64,000 nucleotides of DNA from assembly GCA_026692725.1 (NCBI GenBank), contig JAPMUG010000001.1:434001-498000 (forward strand), in the 5' to 3' direction. Below are positions 32,518 to 41,349 of the stretch, piece by piece. The stretch is from Ecytonucleospora hepatopenaei (taxonomy: Eukaryota; Microsporidia; Enterocytozoonidae). The first letter of the stretch is position 1, and every line of letters starts with the position of its first letter. A program made the translations under genes and the position numbers. Under the pieces are notes generated by a model, which saw nothing but the letters and a program-made list of their open reading frames with translations, did not search any database and was not told where the DNA came from.

Positions 32518-32937
32518 TTAAAAAAAGTATAAAATCAAACTTGTTCCCCATCGTGTTTCACAAGGCTTTTTAAAAGGTCCAAGATCTCGAAACAAACCAT
32601 GGAGTCTTTTATTATAACCTATGAGAGTATTGATTTTTTTAATTAATAAATTTACATCACAAAACTTTTTTAGAATAAAAGTCACACAATTGTGTAAAAG
32701 GTGACTTATGCATGTAAAATGCACTATATGAGGTTGTTTTTTATGTAACTCCACATAGAATAAAATATTATATCTCACTGCATCAGTGATCATTAATATC
32801 AGGTTTTTATAATCTAATTGATATTTTGCAAATAAATCATCAAAAATAACATTTAAAAGCTTACTATCGGATGATTCAATTGTACTATAACATCCTAGTA
32901 AATACTCTTTACCTGGATTTTCAACAAGTCCAATCAA
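32518..32937 (-). pseudogene. hAT transposase catalytic-region fragment (longest open piece)
   Basis: 139 codons without a stop, covering the middle of the transposase: the NPGKEYLLGC block, the DAVRYN Asp region, the CISHLLHNC His/Cys pattern and the CETRWG block. It belongs to hAT copy 2. Preceding and following pieces (FDESPI near 32970-32990; tail near 32100) are in other frames, so the protein is not made as one unit. Confidence 0.75.
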
Positions 32938-33354
32938 AATATTCCAAAACTTGATATTTTTAATAGGACTTTCGTCAAAAATAAGGTAAAAAGGTTTATT
33001 TTTAATTAAATTTTTAAGATTTTTTGTTTAAAATCATATAAAAATTTAATTTTTTTTCTTACTAAAGTTTCAGAAACCGTTATTCCTGTCAATTCATATA
33101 ACATTTCCTTAAAATTTTAGTCATATCATTTTTATCAATTAAAATTTCAGTTTTTTCAGAAGAATCATTATCAACACAAGAATCAATAAATATGTTTTTA
33201 TTGTGTTTTTTGCTATTAATATGACGTAAAATTTCAAAATTTGATTTACATTTAATAACATTTTTGCAATATTTACAAAAAACATTGAAATTTTTGTTAT
33301 GTAAAAAGTGTCGCCATAATCACCTATTATCTTTTTTAATTTGTTTTGGAGCAT

Positions 33355-34374
33355 GGGTATTTTATTGAGACTAAATTTTGACAGGGTCAAAATGATTGAT
33401 TTTTTACCCTTGTTTTGACGTTTTTTGAAAAACAAACAACAATTTTCTGTTTTTAAATTATAAAAAAATATAAAATAAATTAAAAAGAACAATATTTAAT
33501 TATTTTATAGAAAATTCATTAAAAATTCTTCAAGACAACCATTCCTTTTGGCCATTACTATTGCTAGTGGTAACCAAATATTTTTTGTACGCCATTTTTT
33601 ATAAACATTTTGTTTTACATATGACCAATTACCTTCTATAGTATTGGTATGAATACCTGTTTCTTCATCAACAAACCATTTTGAATGATTTACTGTGTTA
33701 TGAACAAAATGTTTAGAAAGATTTGTATAACCTCTCCATAGATCAGTATAAATTATTGATCCTGGAGCAACATGGCGCTTTATTAATGCTAATAATGTGT
33801 TTCTGTCCCTTTTTTCTACGGGGATTAACACTAAACGTCGATCAGCGGTTCTTTCCACCATTCCTAGAACCCAAACGCCCTCGACAACATGTCCTCGATT
33901 GTATTTTCTCCTTCCAAATTTTGTTTCGTCAATTTCGACAACTATACCAGGTCCACCTATTGTATCAAGAAACCTGTTATAATTGTTTTTGACATAAAGA
34001 TTGACGTTTGACATAAATTTTTTAAATTGCGGTAATTATAATGCATTATTTTAGATATGGAACACATATTTATTGATTCAAAAACCAATTCAAAGAGTTT
34101 TATAAGATTATCTATACCTTTATTGAATTTTTTAAAGATACTATTGGAAAACACAGAACACTTTTTTTACATAAAGGACGTGTACATATAAGCTGAAAAG
34201 ATGTAAACGATACGAAACATACATTACCTTTACATTTAAAGCATTTATTCAATTTTAAACTAACTAAATTTTCTTTAATATAATTTTTTAATTGTTGTTT
34301 TTTAGAAAATTGCATAATAGGGGTAAAAAATAAAAATTTTGACCCTGTTAAAATTTAGTCTCAATAAAGTACCC
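33355..34374 (-). mobile_element. Merlin element, second subfamily
   Basis: Ends are inverted repeats of about 55 bp: GGGTATTTTATTGAGACTAA onward at 33355 and its complement ending at 34374. The element lies between codons for MSRRKETIKNK and KLKKIIGDY of the hAT copy 2 transposase. The flanks share only a loose match (ATGGCTAAA versus ATGCTCCAA read on the minus strand), so a target duplication is uncertain. The terminal repeats differ from those of the Merlin element at 23066. Confidence 0.82.
33505..34315 (-). pseudogene. Merlin (IS1595/ISXO2-type) transposase
   Basis: The ATG at 34315 starts MQFSKKQQLKNYIKENLVS, then a zinc ribbon (CFKCKGNV.. then ICTRPLCKK). Two one-base shifts near 34012 and 34112-34154 follow. 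A 169-codon open core contains GPGIVVEIDETKFGRRKYNRG, VEGVWVLGMVERTADRRLVL, IYTDLWRGYTNLSKHFVHN, THTIEG-type IHTNTIEGNWSYVK, and a C-terminus. The acidic residues in EIDE, TDLW and IEGNW correspond to the family's catalytic positions. This is the best preserved transposase core in the window, and the break in the N-terminal third is the only clear lesion. Confidence 0.82.
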
Positions 34375-34779
34375 TTTAGCCATTTGTTTTTAATAGTTTC
34401 TTTTCGACGACTCATAAAAAGGAAAAGAAAATTTTTATTAATAAAATTTAATTAATAAATAAGGAGATCGTGTTATAACAAAAAAAAGATTTTAAAATTT
34501 TATTTTACCATAACCTTTTGTTTTATATATGTTTATTTTGTATAAATAAATATATATATAATTTTTTTGTTTATACTTTGCCCTCTAATCTCAAGCATTA
34601 ATTTTTATTAGAGATTTTGTTTTTATGGGTTTTGCGAGATTGTCAGAATTTTAATTTAATTTTAAGTCACTGTTTTGATAATAATAGATGCAACTTTTAG
34701 GTTAATAATGAATGTTATATGTATTATATGTATAAAGTTAACTTTATAATGAATAAAATAAAAAATAAGGGTTAATATA

Positions 34780-36405
34780 GGGCTTTTCAATCAATTTGGT
34801 CTTTTTAAAAATTTTAATAATAAAATACCCCATGTTTTCAGGTTATATAAATAATAATGAAAACGCTTAAGTAATACTGACAATACACGTAACACTAACA
34901 CCAATAATTATAATATAAGTAATACTGATATTAATACTAATATAAGATGTACTGATAATAATGCTAATATAAGAAAAACTAACATAAGTAATACTGACAA
35001 TAATATTGTAAATAGTGGTAATACCAATACTACTATTAAATCTAATTTCTCAAAATTTTTATTTTTCCCAAATTCTTGATCATCTGTTTAGGCTATTAAA
35101 TCAGAAAATAATCTGACAGATGCGGTTAAATAAAATTTAATCCTAGGATTAGTTTCTTCGGATACTGATGATTTAGTATCCAAAGTACGCTTAAACGCGG
35201 AAAAAAGGAATTCTAATCCTAGTGCTCTAATCGCCGAAACGGTTGCTGAAAGGCAACCGCGGGCAACATGGTCGCAGGGCAAATACAAGAAAATTTCCGA
35301 AGAAACTCGGGAATTAATTTGTCACAATTTCGACAATGGAATGTCTGTTGTGCAAATTGCTTGTATTCACAAGATAAGCCCTAGTACTGCTAAAAATATA
35401 CTTAAAAGGTATTATTTAACAGGAAACGCGAATCGTCTTTCCAGAGGAGGTGACCATAAATCGCTTTTGGGTCAAGACCAAAAGAATATGATCCGCATCT
35501 GGGTCGATGAAGACCCTGAAGTGTTGTTGAAAGTGTTAGCGCATAAAGTTGCTAATACTTTTAACATACAAGTAAGTGTGTCTACCATCGATAGGGTTTT
35601 GTGTAGTTTTCACTACACCCTAAAAGACTCAACCCTGGTTCAAAGAAATCAAAATAATGAGCGTACTATTGAATTACGTTTCGAGTACGCTCAGAAATTT
35701 CATCAATTGGAATGTGAATTTCCTGATGACAACTTTGTATTTTTAGACAAAGTTGGATTTCAGGTTGTAACTCGAAAAAAAGAGCTCGCTCATTGTCCGG
35801 AACTCCAGCATGTGTAGTTGTACCTGCTGTGAAAAGCCAAAACATTTCTGTTTTTGCTGCTGTTTCGAAGAACCGAGTTTTGTTTCACAAAATTCGAAAG
35901 GGAGCTTTAACAGTGAGGCTTTCAAGGAGGGCTTAATAGCTCTTCATGAGAAACTCTTGACTACTGGTATGGTGAATCCTGTATTTTTTATGGATAATGC
36001 AAGGATTCATCATTATCAGGAATTAAGAGCAACTATTGAAAACTTAGGACTAAATATTCAGTATCTTCCTCCATATTCACCCTTTTTAAATCCTATTGAA
36101 AATGTTTTTTCAATTTGGAAAAAGAGAGTTTTGGAGAACAGGGTTTTCACAGAAACTGAACTAAATACAAAAATTAAAGAAGTTTTTTGTAGGTTTAGAA
36201 CCATCGCTCTGTGAGAACTTTTACAGGAAAATGAAAAAATATTTATTATTAGCTATAGAAAGAACAGAAATTTGGGAATAAATTTTTTAGTTTTTTTATT
36301 TTAATAAAATTTCATTTTTAAATTTTTTAAAAATTGTTTTAGATCAAATTGATTGAGAAAACCACCAATTTGATTGCAAAAAAGACCAACTAGATTGAAA
36401 AGCCC
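34780..36405 (+). mobile_element. IS630/Tc1-type element with TIRs and TA duplication
   Basis: The left end GGGCTTTTCAATCAATTTGG (34780) is preceded by TA. The right end is its near-complement, finishing at 36405 and followed by TA. Length 1626 bp. The 5' part (34860-35040) is a run of AATACTAATA-type repeats before the transposase frame. The element lies in the gene-poor zone between hAT copy 2 and a MULE-like fragment. Confidence 0.88.
35129..36214 (+). pseudogene. IS630-like transposase with two frame changes
   Basis: The open frame begins without an obvious ATG after a stop near 35126 (SSDTDDLVSKVRLNAEK). It runs through the helix-turn-helix (EETRELICHNFDNGMSVVQI, ISPSTAKNILKRYY) and the N-terminal part of the catalytic domain (FPDDNFVFLDKVGFQ). 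In a run of seven A at 35775-35781 the frame shifts. The family-like ACVVVPAVKSQNISVFAAVS segment is in that second frame, and a further shift near 35902 returns to the C-terminal frame with FFMDNARIHHYQ, YLPPYSPFLNPIENVFSIWK. The DDE triad positions are D in FLDKVGF, D in FMDNA and E in NPIENVF. I regard it as a young pseudogene. Confidence 0.8.
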
Positions 36406-36922
36406 TATATTATAAAATGGTTTTATTAGTTAAATAAAAACAAATTATACAAACACATAAATACATTTTAGAATCTTAAATATATTTATTACAAACATAC
36501 ACATTTTATTAAAACTCAAGTTTCTTATATAATTGTTGAATAATATGAAATTAACTAGTAATTTACACGTGAAAACCTGTGTGTGAATTTCATGTGTTAG
36601 ACACGCATTTCAGATTTTATTTAAAAATAATTGAAATGAGTAAAGGATTTCGATTTTAATAAATTTATAGCCTTATGAAAAGTAGTTCTAATACACACAG
36701 TAGAAAAACCAACATTTTATTTGTTTTATAGTTTAAAATAAGACTAAAAACGTTCTTAAATAAAGATATTAGGATTTTTCAAGTTAAGTTTATTAAGGAC
36801 AAAAAGTTTAAAAAATCATTTTTTAGTATACTAAGACAAACTTTAAAACATTTTAAGAATCTTTTATTTCAATTAAATTATACAAATATTTTTTTAACCT
36901 AAAAAATTTTGTCCCTTTTAAA

Positions 36923-37486
36923 ATGAACTATGAATTAGATACACGTCTTAATTTTTATTTTAATATTTCAAATGAAGATAACAAAGAATTAAATCTCGTA
37001 GATAAAGAACTTTTTTTATTAATGCTTCCATTTTTATCTCAAAAGAGAAAAAATAAGGGTAAGAAAGGAATTTTAACAACTTATTTTTATTGTAAAGAAA
37101 GAAAAACATATAACTGTAATATTTTTTGTAAAAGCATGTTTGAAAGAAGAGATTCTGTCATTTATGAAAGTTATTTTATAAAAGGAATTCATAACCACGC
37201 CCCAAATAAAATTTATTTAGAAAAAAACATTGTAAAAAATAATCACAAAATATGCAATGATCTTATAAAAAATGAACTAAAAAATAACAATCAAAATAAT
37301 GTTGCAATACTTGCTAAAATTTGTCAACTTAAAACAAATTTTTCTAATCATGCTCTAAGGTGTAAAATCACAAGACTTAAATCTTTATGTTTTAAACATG
37401 ATAGTGATGTATGTGAAGATGATATGGTAGAAAATTTAAATTTAAAGGATAAATACAACTACACCCATAAAAAACCTCAAAACTAA
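36923..37486 (+). CDS. FLYWCH/WRKY-like zinc-finger protein, probably a truncated MULE transposase
   Basis: 187 residues as read. Residues about 45-90 show an N-terminal zinc-finger pattern of Mutator-like elements: TTYFYCKERKTYNCNIFCKS, then ESYFIKGIHNHAPNK (Cys, Cys, His-x-His). The following part (NDLIKNELKNNNQNNVAILA, ALRCKITRLKSL) resembles the linker before a MULE transposase, but no catalytic domain follows. The last ~13 codons come from the GGATA MITE that begins at 37447, so the natural C-terminus has been cut. It could be a domesticated DNA-binding fragment, but decay is likelier. Confidence 0.5.
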   Translation: MNYELDTRLNFYFNISNEDNKELNLVDKELFLLMLPFLSQKRKNKGKKGILTTYFYCKERKTYNCNIFCKSMFERRDSVIYESYFIKGIHNHAPNKIYLEKNIVKNNHKICNDLIKNELKNNNQNNVAILAKICQLKTNFSNHALRCKITRLKSLCFKHDSDVCEDDMVENLNLKDKYNYTHKKPQN

Positions 37487-37665
37487 TAAAAAACCTATAA
37501 ACCATTAAATCATTTTTTTCAATTTTTTACCTTGGTTAATTGAAAATGAAGCTTCAAATTTATGGGTCGAGATGCATAATTTATGGGTTTAGAGATTAAT
37601 TTAATGGGTGGCTGACAGACTTTATGGGTTTAGAGATTTTTTTATGGGTCAAGAAATATCTATCC
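37447..37665 (-). repeat. GGATA MITE inserted in the FLYWCH-type gene
   Basis: 219 bp, minus-strand copy of the family (ends GGATA and TATCC) with CCATAAATTTGAAGCTTC, ATTAACCAAGGTAAAAAAT and AAACCCATAAAGTC blocks. It supplies the stop codon of the preceding frame. No obvious target duplication. Confidence 0.75.
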
Positions 37666-37669
37666 CAAA

Positions 37670-38256
37670 AATATAGGTTATACAAAGTTTGAATAAATTT
37701 TGCTAACACCGACACATATACAATACAGTTAATTTAATGCATTCCATGATGAAAAAATGTATTGTTGATTTTAATATTTTATCATAAGCAATAGCAAATG
37801 TTAAGTTGTAAAAAATTTTAATAAATAGATATTTTTTATTTAAATATTATTTATCACTTTTTATTATTAATTTTTTACCGCATGCTAGATATTTTTCTTT
37901 CAACTGCTTCTTCTTTAGACCAGCCTTGCTTGTATATAGGCTCTTGTCCTACCTTACCAAAACTAACAACTTTATAAAAACAGAAAATACTTGTAAAATA
38001 TCAACGTAAATTTATAACGAGTGGTTTACAGGCATTTAAAATGGTATTCTTCAAAAAACACACACCGATTTTTTAATGAAATTGTAAAACGAAAATCTAT
38101 CGAAAAAATAAGAGAAATCACTTTTAATTACTGTTTTAATATATTAATTAGTTGTATAGTTTCTATTTTAACCGCTATATACAATACTATAGACATTTTG
38201 CAAAAAATTAAAATGTTTAAAGTAAGTAACAAATATTTTTTATTATAAAAAATTAA
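37670..38256. other. Spacer between transposon zone and tRNA-Lys
   Basis: Contains one decayed coding tail (37875-37965, minus). A 75-codon frame at 38021-38248 has no ATG at its start and no recognisable domain, so I do not call it a gene. Confidence 0.45.
37875..37965 (-). pseudogene. Unknown C-terminal coding remnant, copy 3
   Basis: The minus strand reads SFGKVGQEPIYKQGWSKEEA, then VERKISSMR and stop, without any break. It is the best preserved version of the tail also seen at 23958-24125 and 29345-29495. Upstream sequence is lost. Family not recognised; not a feature of known Merlin or MULE transposases that I can name. Confidence 0.45.
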
Positions 38257-38329
38257 GCCTCGCTAGCTTAGTCGGTAGAGCATTGGGCTTTTAACCCGAG
38301 GGTCAAGGGTTCGAGCCCCTTGTGAGGTG
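38257..38329 (+). tRNA. tRNA-Lys (UUU)
   Basis: 73 nt, folds as a standard cloverleaf: acceptor GCCTCGC with GTGAGGT, D-arm with AGCTTAGTCGGTAGAGC, anticodon stem TTGGG/CCCGA around loop CTTTTAA (anticodon TTT), T-arm with GGTTCGAGCCC. No intron. A run of seven T (38330-38336) follows at once and will serve as the Pol III terminator. Confidence 0.95.
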
Positions 38330-38336
38330 TTTTTTT
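38330..38336 (+). terminator. Pol III terminator of tRNA-Lys
   Basis: T7 directly after the discriminator base. A second run of T follows at 38341-38346. Both lie within the 27 bases separating the tRNA from the RPC11 start codon. Confidence 0.7.
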
Positions 38337-38355
38337 GCAATTTTTTAAACCCTAT

Positions 38356-38661
38356 ATGCTATTTTTTTGTACAAAATGTGATAATCTTGCAACATATAAA
38401 CATGATAAACTAGTTTGCCGTGTATGTTCTTACGCATTTGATTTTATACCACCGAAAACCGTTGTTGAACATTTTAATAATTCTGTAACTTCTGATATTT
38501 TAGTCGATGATTTTTCCCAAGGTAATTTTTGTGATGTTTTATGTCCTAAATGCAGCAATAATAGAGCAGCATTTCATGAATTACAAACACGTTCTGCGGA
38601 TGAAGCAGCTACTATTTTTTATATGTGTACAAAATGTCAATACAAATGGAAGCAAAATTAA
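38356..38661 (+). CDS. RPC11: RNA polymerase III subunit C11
   Basis: 101 residues from the ATG at 38356. I chose this start over a non-ATG frame opening because MLFFCTKCDN matches the canonical N-terminus of C11. The first zinc ribbon is CTKCDN...CRVC. The C-terminal TFIIS-type ribbon is CPKCSNNRAAFHELQTRSAD, continuing EAATIFYMCTKCQYKWKQN with the catalytic-hairpin RSADE. C11 provides RNA cleavage and assists termination and reinitiation of Pol III. RPA12 of Pol I has a similar tail, but the N-terminus and the KW ending favour C11. The family's middle motif DDVLGG is weakly kept (SDILVDD). It begins 27 nt after a tRNA gene. Confidence 0.85.
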   Translation: MLFFCTKCDNLATYKHDKLVCRVCSYAFDFIPPKTVVEHFNNSVTSDILVDDFSQGNFCDVLCPKCSNNRAAFHELQTRSADEAATIFYMCTKCQYKWKQN

Positions 38662-38900
38662 ATTACCAGAATGTTACTACTTATTTTTTTAACCTCATCT
38701 TTCCTTTTCCTTTTCCTTTTTTTATTTTTTCATTTTTATTTATTAAATTTATGGTTAAATAATTAAGCATATATTTAAAATTGAAAAATCATTTTTCCAA
38801 TTTTGTGTCTGGTAACAAATCAAAACACAATATACAACAAATGTGATACAAAACAACAATATCAAAATAACATTTTTGTAATCTCTGAAGTTTTTACCCC

Positions 38901-39650
38901 ATGAAAGATAGCAACGTATTTTCTGACTTGCCTACGATCAAGCAGATTGTCGATCGAGTTGAGCGTTTGGAGGAGCAAATTGATAAATTTGGCAAAATAC
39001 TAAAAGACAACGAAAGGAAGTCAAATGATTCTTTTTTATTTTTCACCAAACGGACAGACAGTTTGTTCGAAGAGGTCCACAGTATCAAAGGAAATGGCGT
39101 AAACGAGGAATTGAACGAAATGAAACCGTTTGATAATCAGCAACATTCCAATCAAAGTGTATCATGTAATTGGCAAGAACAATCGAATGAAAACAAAATA
39201 ATGTATTCTAGCGCTACGTTACTTGAAACGTGTTCCAAGGGGTGCAAAACCAAACACGTGGTGGTGCACGTAGAAGGCCTTCCTCGCACGCGGATCAGCC
39301 AGCTTAAAAAATTTTTGACAGAAATTACAAGCGTAGAACGTGACCAAATAGCAAATATTGGGTATGTCAGTTCTGAAATAGTTGAGGCGGTAATTGAAAG
39401 AGAGGCAATTGCTAAATTTATTTTGAGTTTTAAAAAACACAAAGAATTTAGGATTTTACAAGGGACACCAATTATTTTTGCAGACAAAGCAGGCATATTG
39501 CGAAGGTTGAAAAGGGTTCTTTCAGAAAAAGTTAAAAATGAGGACCTTAAGGAATTTTACAAGTACCTGGAGTATTTGCTTACCATGACAAATTATACGG
39601 AACAAGAGGTGAGAGAAGTAACAGCAGATGCTTTTTTAAAGATGATGTAG
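38901..39650 (+). CDS. Hypothetical coiled-coil protein
   Basis: 249 residues, family not recognised. N-terminal heptads (IKQIVDRVERLEEQIDKFGK, about residues 13-40) predict a coiled coil. A Ser/Asn/Gln-rich linker follows. The C-terminal half (KTKHVVVHVEGLPRTRISQL, EIVEAVIEREAIAKFILSFK, TPIIFADKAGILRRLKRVLS) looks like an alpha/beta domain with an HV-hydrophobic strand, helix, strand pattern. Coiled coil plus RRM-like domain also occurs in LINE ORF1 proteins, but no reverse transcriptase is nearby. The frame is intact and bordered by host genes, so I call a real gene. The start codon directly follows TACCCC. Confidence 0.6.
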   Translation: MKDSNVFSDLPTIKQIVDRVERLEEQIDKFGKILKDNERKSNDSFLFFTKRTDSLFEEVHSIKGNGVNEELNEMKPFDNQQHSNQSVSCNWQEQSNENKIMYSSATLLETCSKGCKTKHVVVHVEGLPRTRISQLKKFLTEITSVERDQIANIGYVSSEIVEAVIEREAIAKFILSFKKHKEFRILQGTPIIFADKAGILRRLKRVLSEKVKNEDLKEFYKYLEYLLTMTNYTEQEVREVTADAFLKMM

Positions 39651-39917
39651 CAAAAATGCGTTTAAAAATACCATTACGATCTAAATTTCATACCATTAAA
39701 TTATATTAAAATAATTTCACACGTTTTTAAAATTTAAGCATATTTTAAACTTAAACTTAACTTTTTTATTATAGAACTATTTCTTATATTATTCTGTATT
39801 TTATATTATTTAAATATTTTCTTATATTATTCTTTATTATAACATTATTTTTTTATATACTACATTACATTAAATATATAATAATTTATTAGCAAAAAAT
39901 ATAAAATTATAAATTAT

Positions 39918-40325
39918 TTATTCAAGTTTAGCTTTGTTTTCAGTAACAGGTGCTGCTTCTTTTTTCTGTTCAGCAGGACTTGACCTTTCACCATTTTCTT
40001 TTGCTTTTTTGTCTTTATTTTGTTTATTTTCAATCATTGCTTCATTTGTTGCCCCTGGAAATCCACTTTTGCTGCTTGTTGATCTTTGTCCGCTTGTTGT
40101 TCTTCGTGTGGTCGTTGTTACTGTTCTTCTTGTGTAGACTGGTTGTGTGTATCTTCTTGTTCTTTGCACCCTATAAGAAGTTGTGTATAAATTACTTCCG
40201 AATTTATTTTTAAGCAAAATTCCTGTTGTAATTATCAATACAACTACAACAACACCCACCACTATCTTCATTATTAAACCTTTATTGGTTGTTGACTTGT
40301 TTGTCTGCTCTGCTTCTTCTGACAT
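39918..40325 (-). CDS. Hypothetical single-pass membrane protein
   Basis: 135 residues. A short polar N-terminus (MSEEAEQTNKSTTNKG) is followed by one strongly hydrophobic segment at about residues 19-42 (IMKIVVGVVVVVLIITTGIL). A Thr/Arg-rich basic stretch (RRYTQPVYTRRTVTTTTRRT) and a Lys/Glu-rich tail come next. Without a cleavable signal it would be a signal-anchored protein with a basic tail. No family recognised. Intact frame between host genes on the minus strand. Confidence 0.6.
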   Translation of the reverse strand: MSEEAEQTNKSTTNKGLIMKIVVGVVVVVLIITTGILLKNKFGSNLYTTSYRVQRTRRYTQPVYTRRTVTTTTRRTTSGQRSTSSKSGFPGATNEAMIENKQNKDKKAKENGERSSPAEQKKEAAPVTENKAKLE

Positions 40326-40565
40326 TGAGTTTCAAACCGATTTTATTTTTTATGGATCATAAAACTCTGTTTCAATAAAGTTTCATAATTTCATAAAAAA
40401 CATATTGAAACATATTCTATCTTGTTGCAGATCTCATCTAAACAATACTAATTAAAAAAAACTCTTTTTAAATAATTTGTTTGTTTTTATTTTATGCATG
40501 TATAAATAAGATTTGCATAAATACAGTAAAATTAAAAATTATCCAAAAAACTATAATTAAATAAA

Positions 40566-40988
40566 TTATTCTTCTTCAATGATTTCTAATGGTTCGTTTG
40601 ATTGTTTATTTTTGCCTTTAAATATTAAATATTCTATTTTCCCTTTTAAAAACAGTAGTTTTTTGATGTCAATTTGAACTTCAAGAAGAGCCTTTGCTAT
40701 TCCATTAGCACAGCCAACATCTGTAACCAAAATATGCAAAATCTTCATGGCATTCAATTTATTTTCTTCTTTTAAAAATTCAACTGTCATTTTTGCTAAT
40801 TTTATTTTTTCATTTTTATTGAGTGTTTTTATAGAAGAATTCTCTTCTGGTGTATTTTCAAGTCTATTTATAAAATTGCTAATATAATCAGTGTCTCCAT
40901 TTTTTATGGCCAGTTGTAACGGAGACATTTGTTTTACTTTTTTAACATGTTGTTCTTGTTTTTCTATGTTTATTTCTTTTTTAACCAT
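40566..40988 (-). CDS. Utp12-domain-like small protein (possible UTP5/WDR43 relic)
   Basis: 140 residues. The central part (SPLQLAIKNGDTDYISNFIN, then KIKLAKMTVEFLKEENKLNA, then KLLFLKGKIEYLIFKGKNK) resembles the Utp12 domain found at the C-terminus of t-UTP proteins of the SSU processome. The closest fit is UTP5/WDR43, where the domain ends in a LHGKL-type helix. The N-terminal WD40 propeller is absent, so this would be the domain alone, as microsporidian reduction sometimes produces. The match is by eye and modest. It is acidic at the C-terminus (EIIEEE). Confidence 0.4.
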   Translation of the reverse strand: MVKKEINIEKQEQHVKKVKQMSPLQLAIKNGDTDYISNFINRLENTPEENSSIKTLNKNEKIKLAKMTVEFLKEENKLNAMKILHILVTDVGCANGIAKALLEVQIDIKKLLFLKGKIEYLIFKGKNKQSNEPLEIIEEE

Positions 40989-41349
40989 CCTGGGCTAATT
41001 TACAAAAATTTTAAGCTTAGCTTAAAAAACCAAACAAACCAAACAAATATATCGATTAGGAATATAATAAACTACAAACATTTAAATTTTTATATTTGAA
41101 GTTCATTCATAATTGCAAATAAAATTATATTAAAGTTTATTCATTTTTAAACTATAAAAAGAATTCAAATAAAAAAGTATGGCTAATTTTATCTTTTAAT
41201 TTTCTTTATAAAAGCATTAGGTTACAATCATAAATACTTTAAAAATAACTATCAATCATAAATACTTTTAAAATAATTACCTAACAATAAATAACAATTT
41301 AGGAGATTTATACACAGAGACAAATAAAAACAAATGTTTATTAAGGGGA

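Larger units (their letters stand above)
32040..34588 (-). mobile_element. hAT transposon copy 2, interrupted by a Merlin element
   Basis: One terminus is present: complement of TTAGAGGGCAAAGT at 34575-34588, one mismatch from copy 1. The transposase is read on the minus strand. Its start MSRRKETIKN is near 34413. After the Merlin insertion come KLKKIIGDYGDTF and the zinc finger SNFEILRHINSKKHNKN (33160-33340). A 139-codon open piece follows (32518-32937) with VENPGKEYLLGCYSTIESSD, MITDAVRYNILFYVELHKKQ, HFTCISHLLHNCVTF and PFKKPCETRWGTS. The dimerisation tail is near 32090-32190. The other terminus was not found; the inverted-repeat arm lies there instead. Confidence 0.8.

Noticed and set aside
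38021..38248. 75-codon open frame before tRNA-Lys
   Set aside because: It begins at GTG, has no ATG at the start, no recognisable domain, and overlaps AT-rich spacer. Chance frame is likelier.
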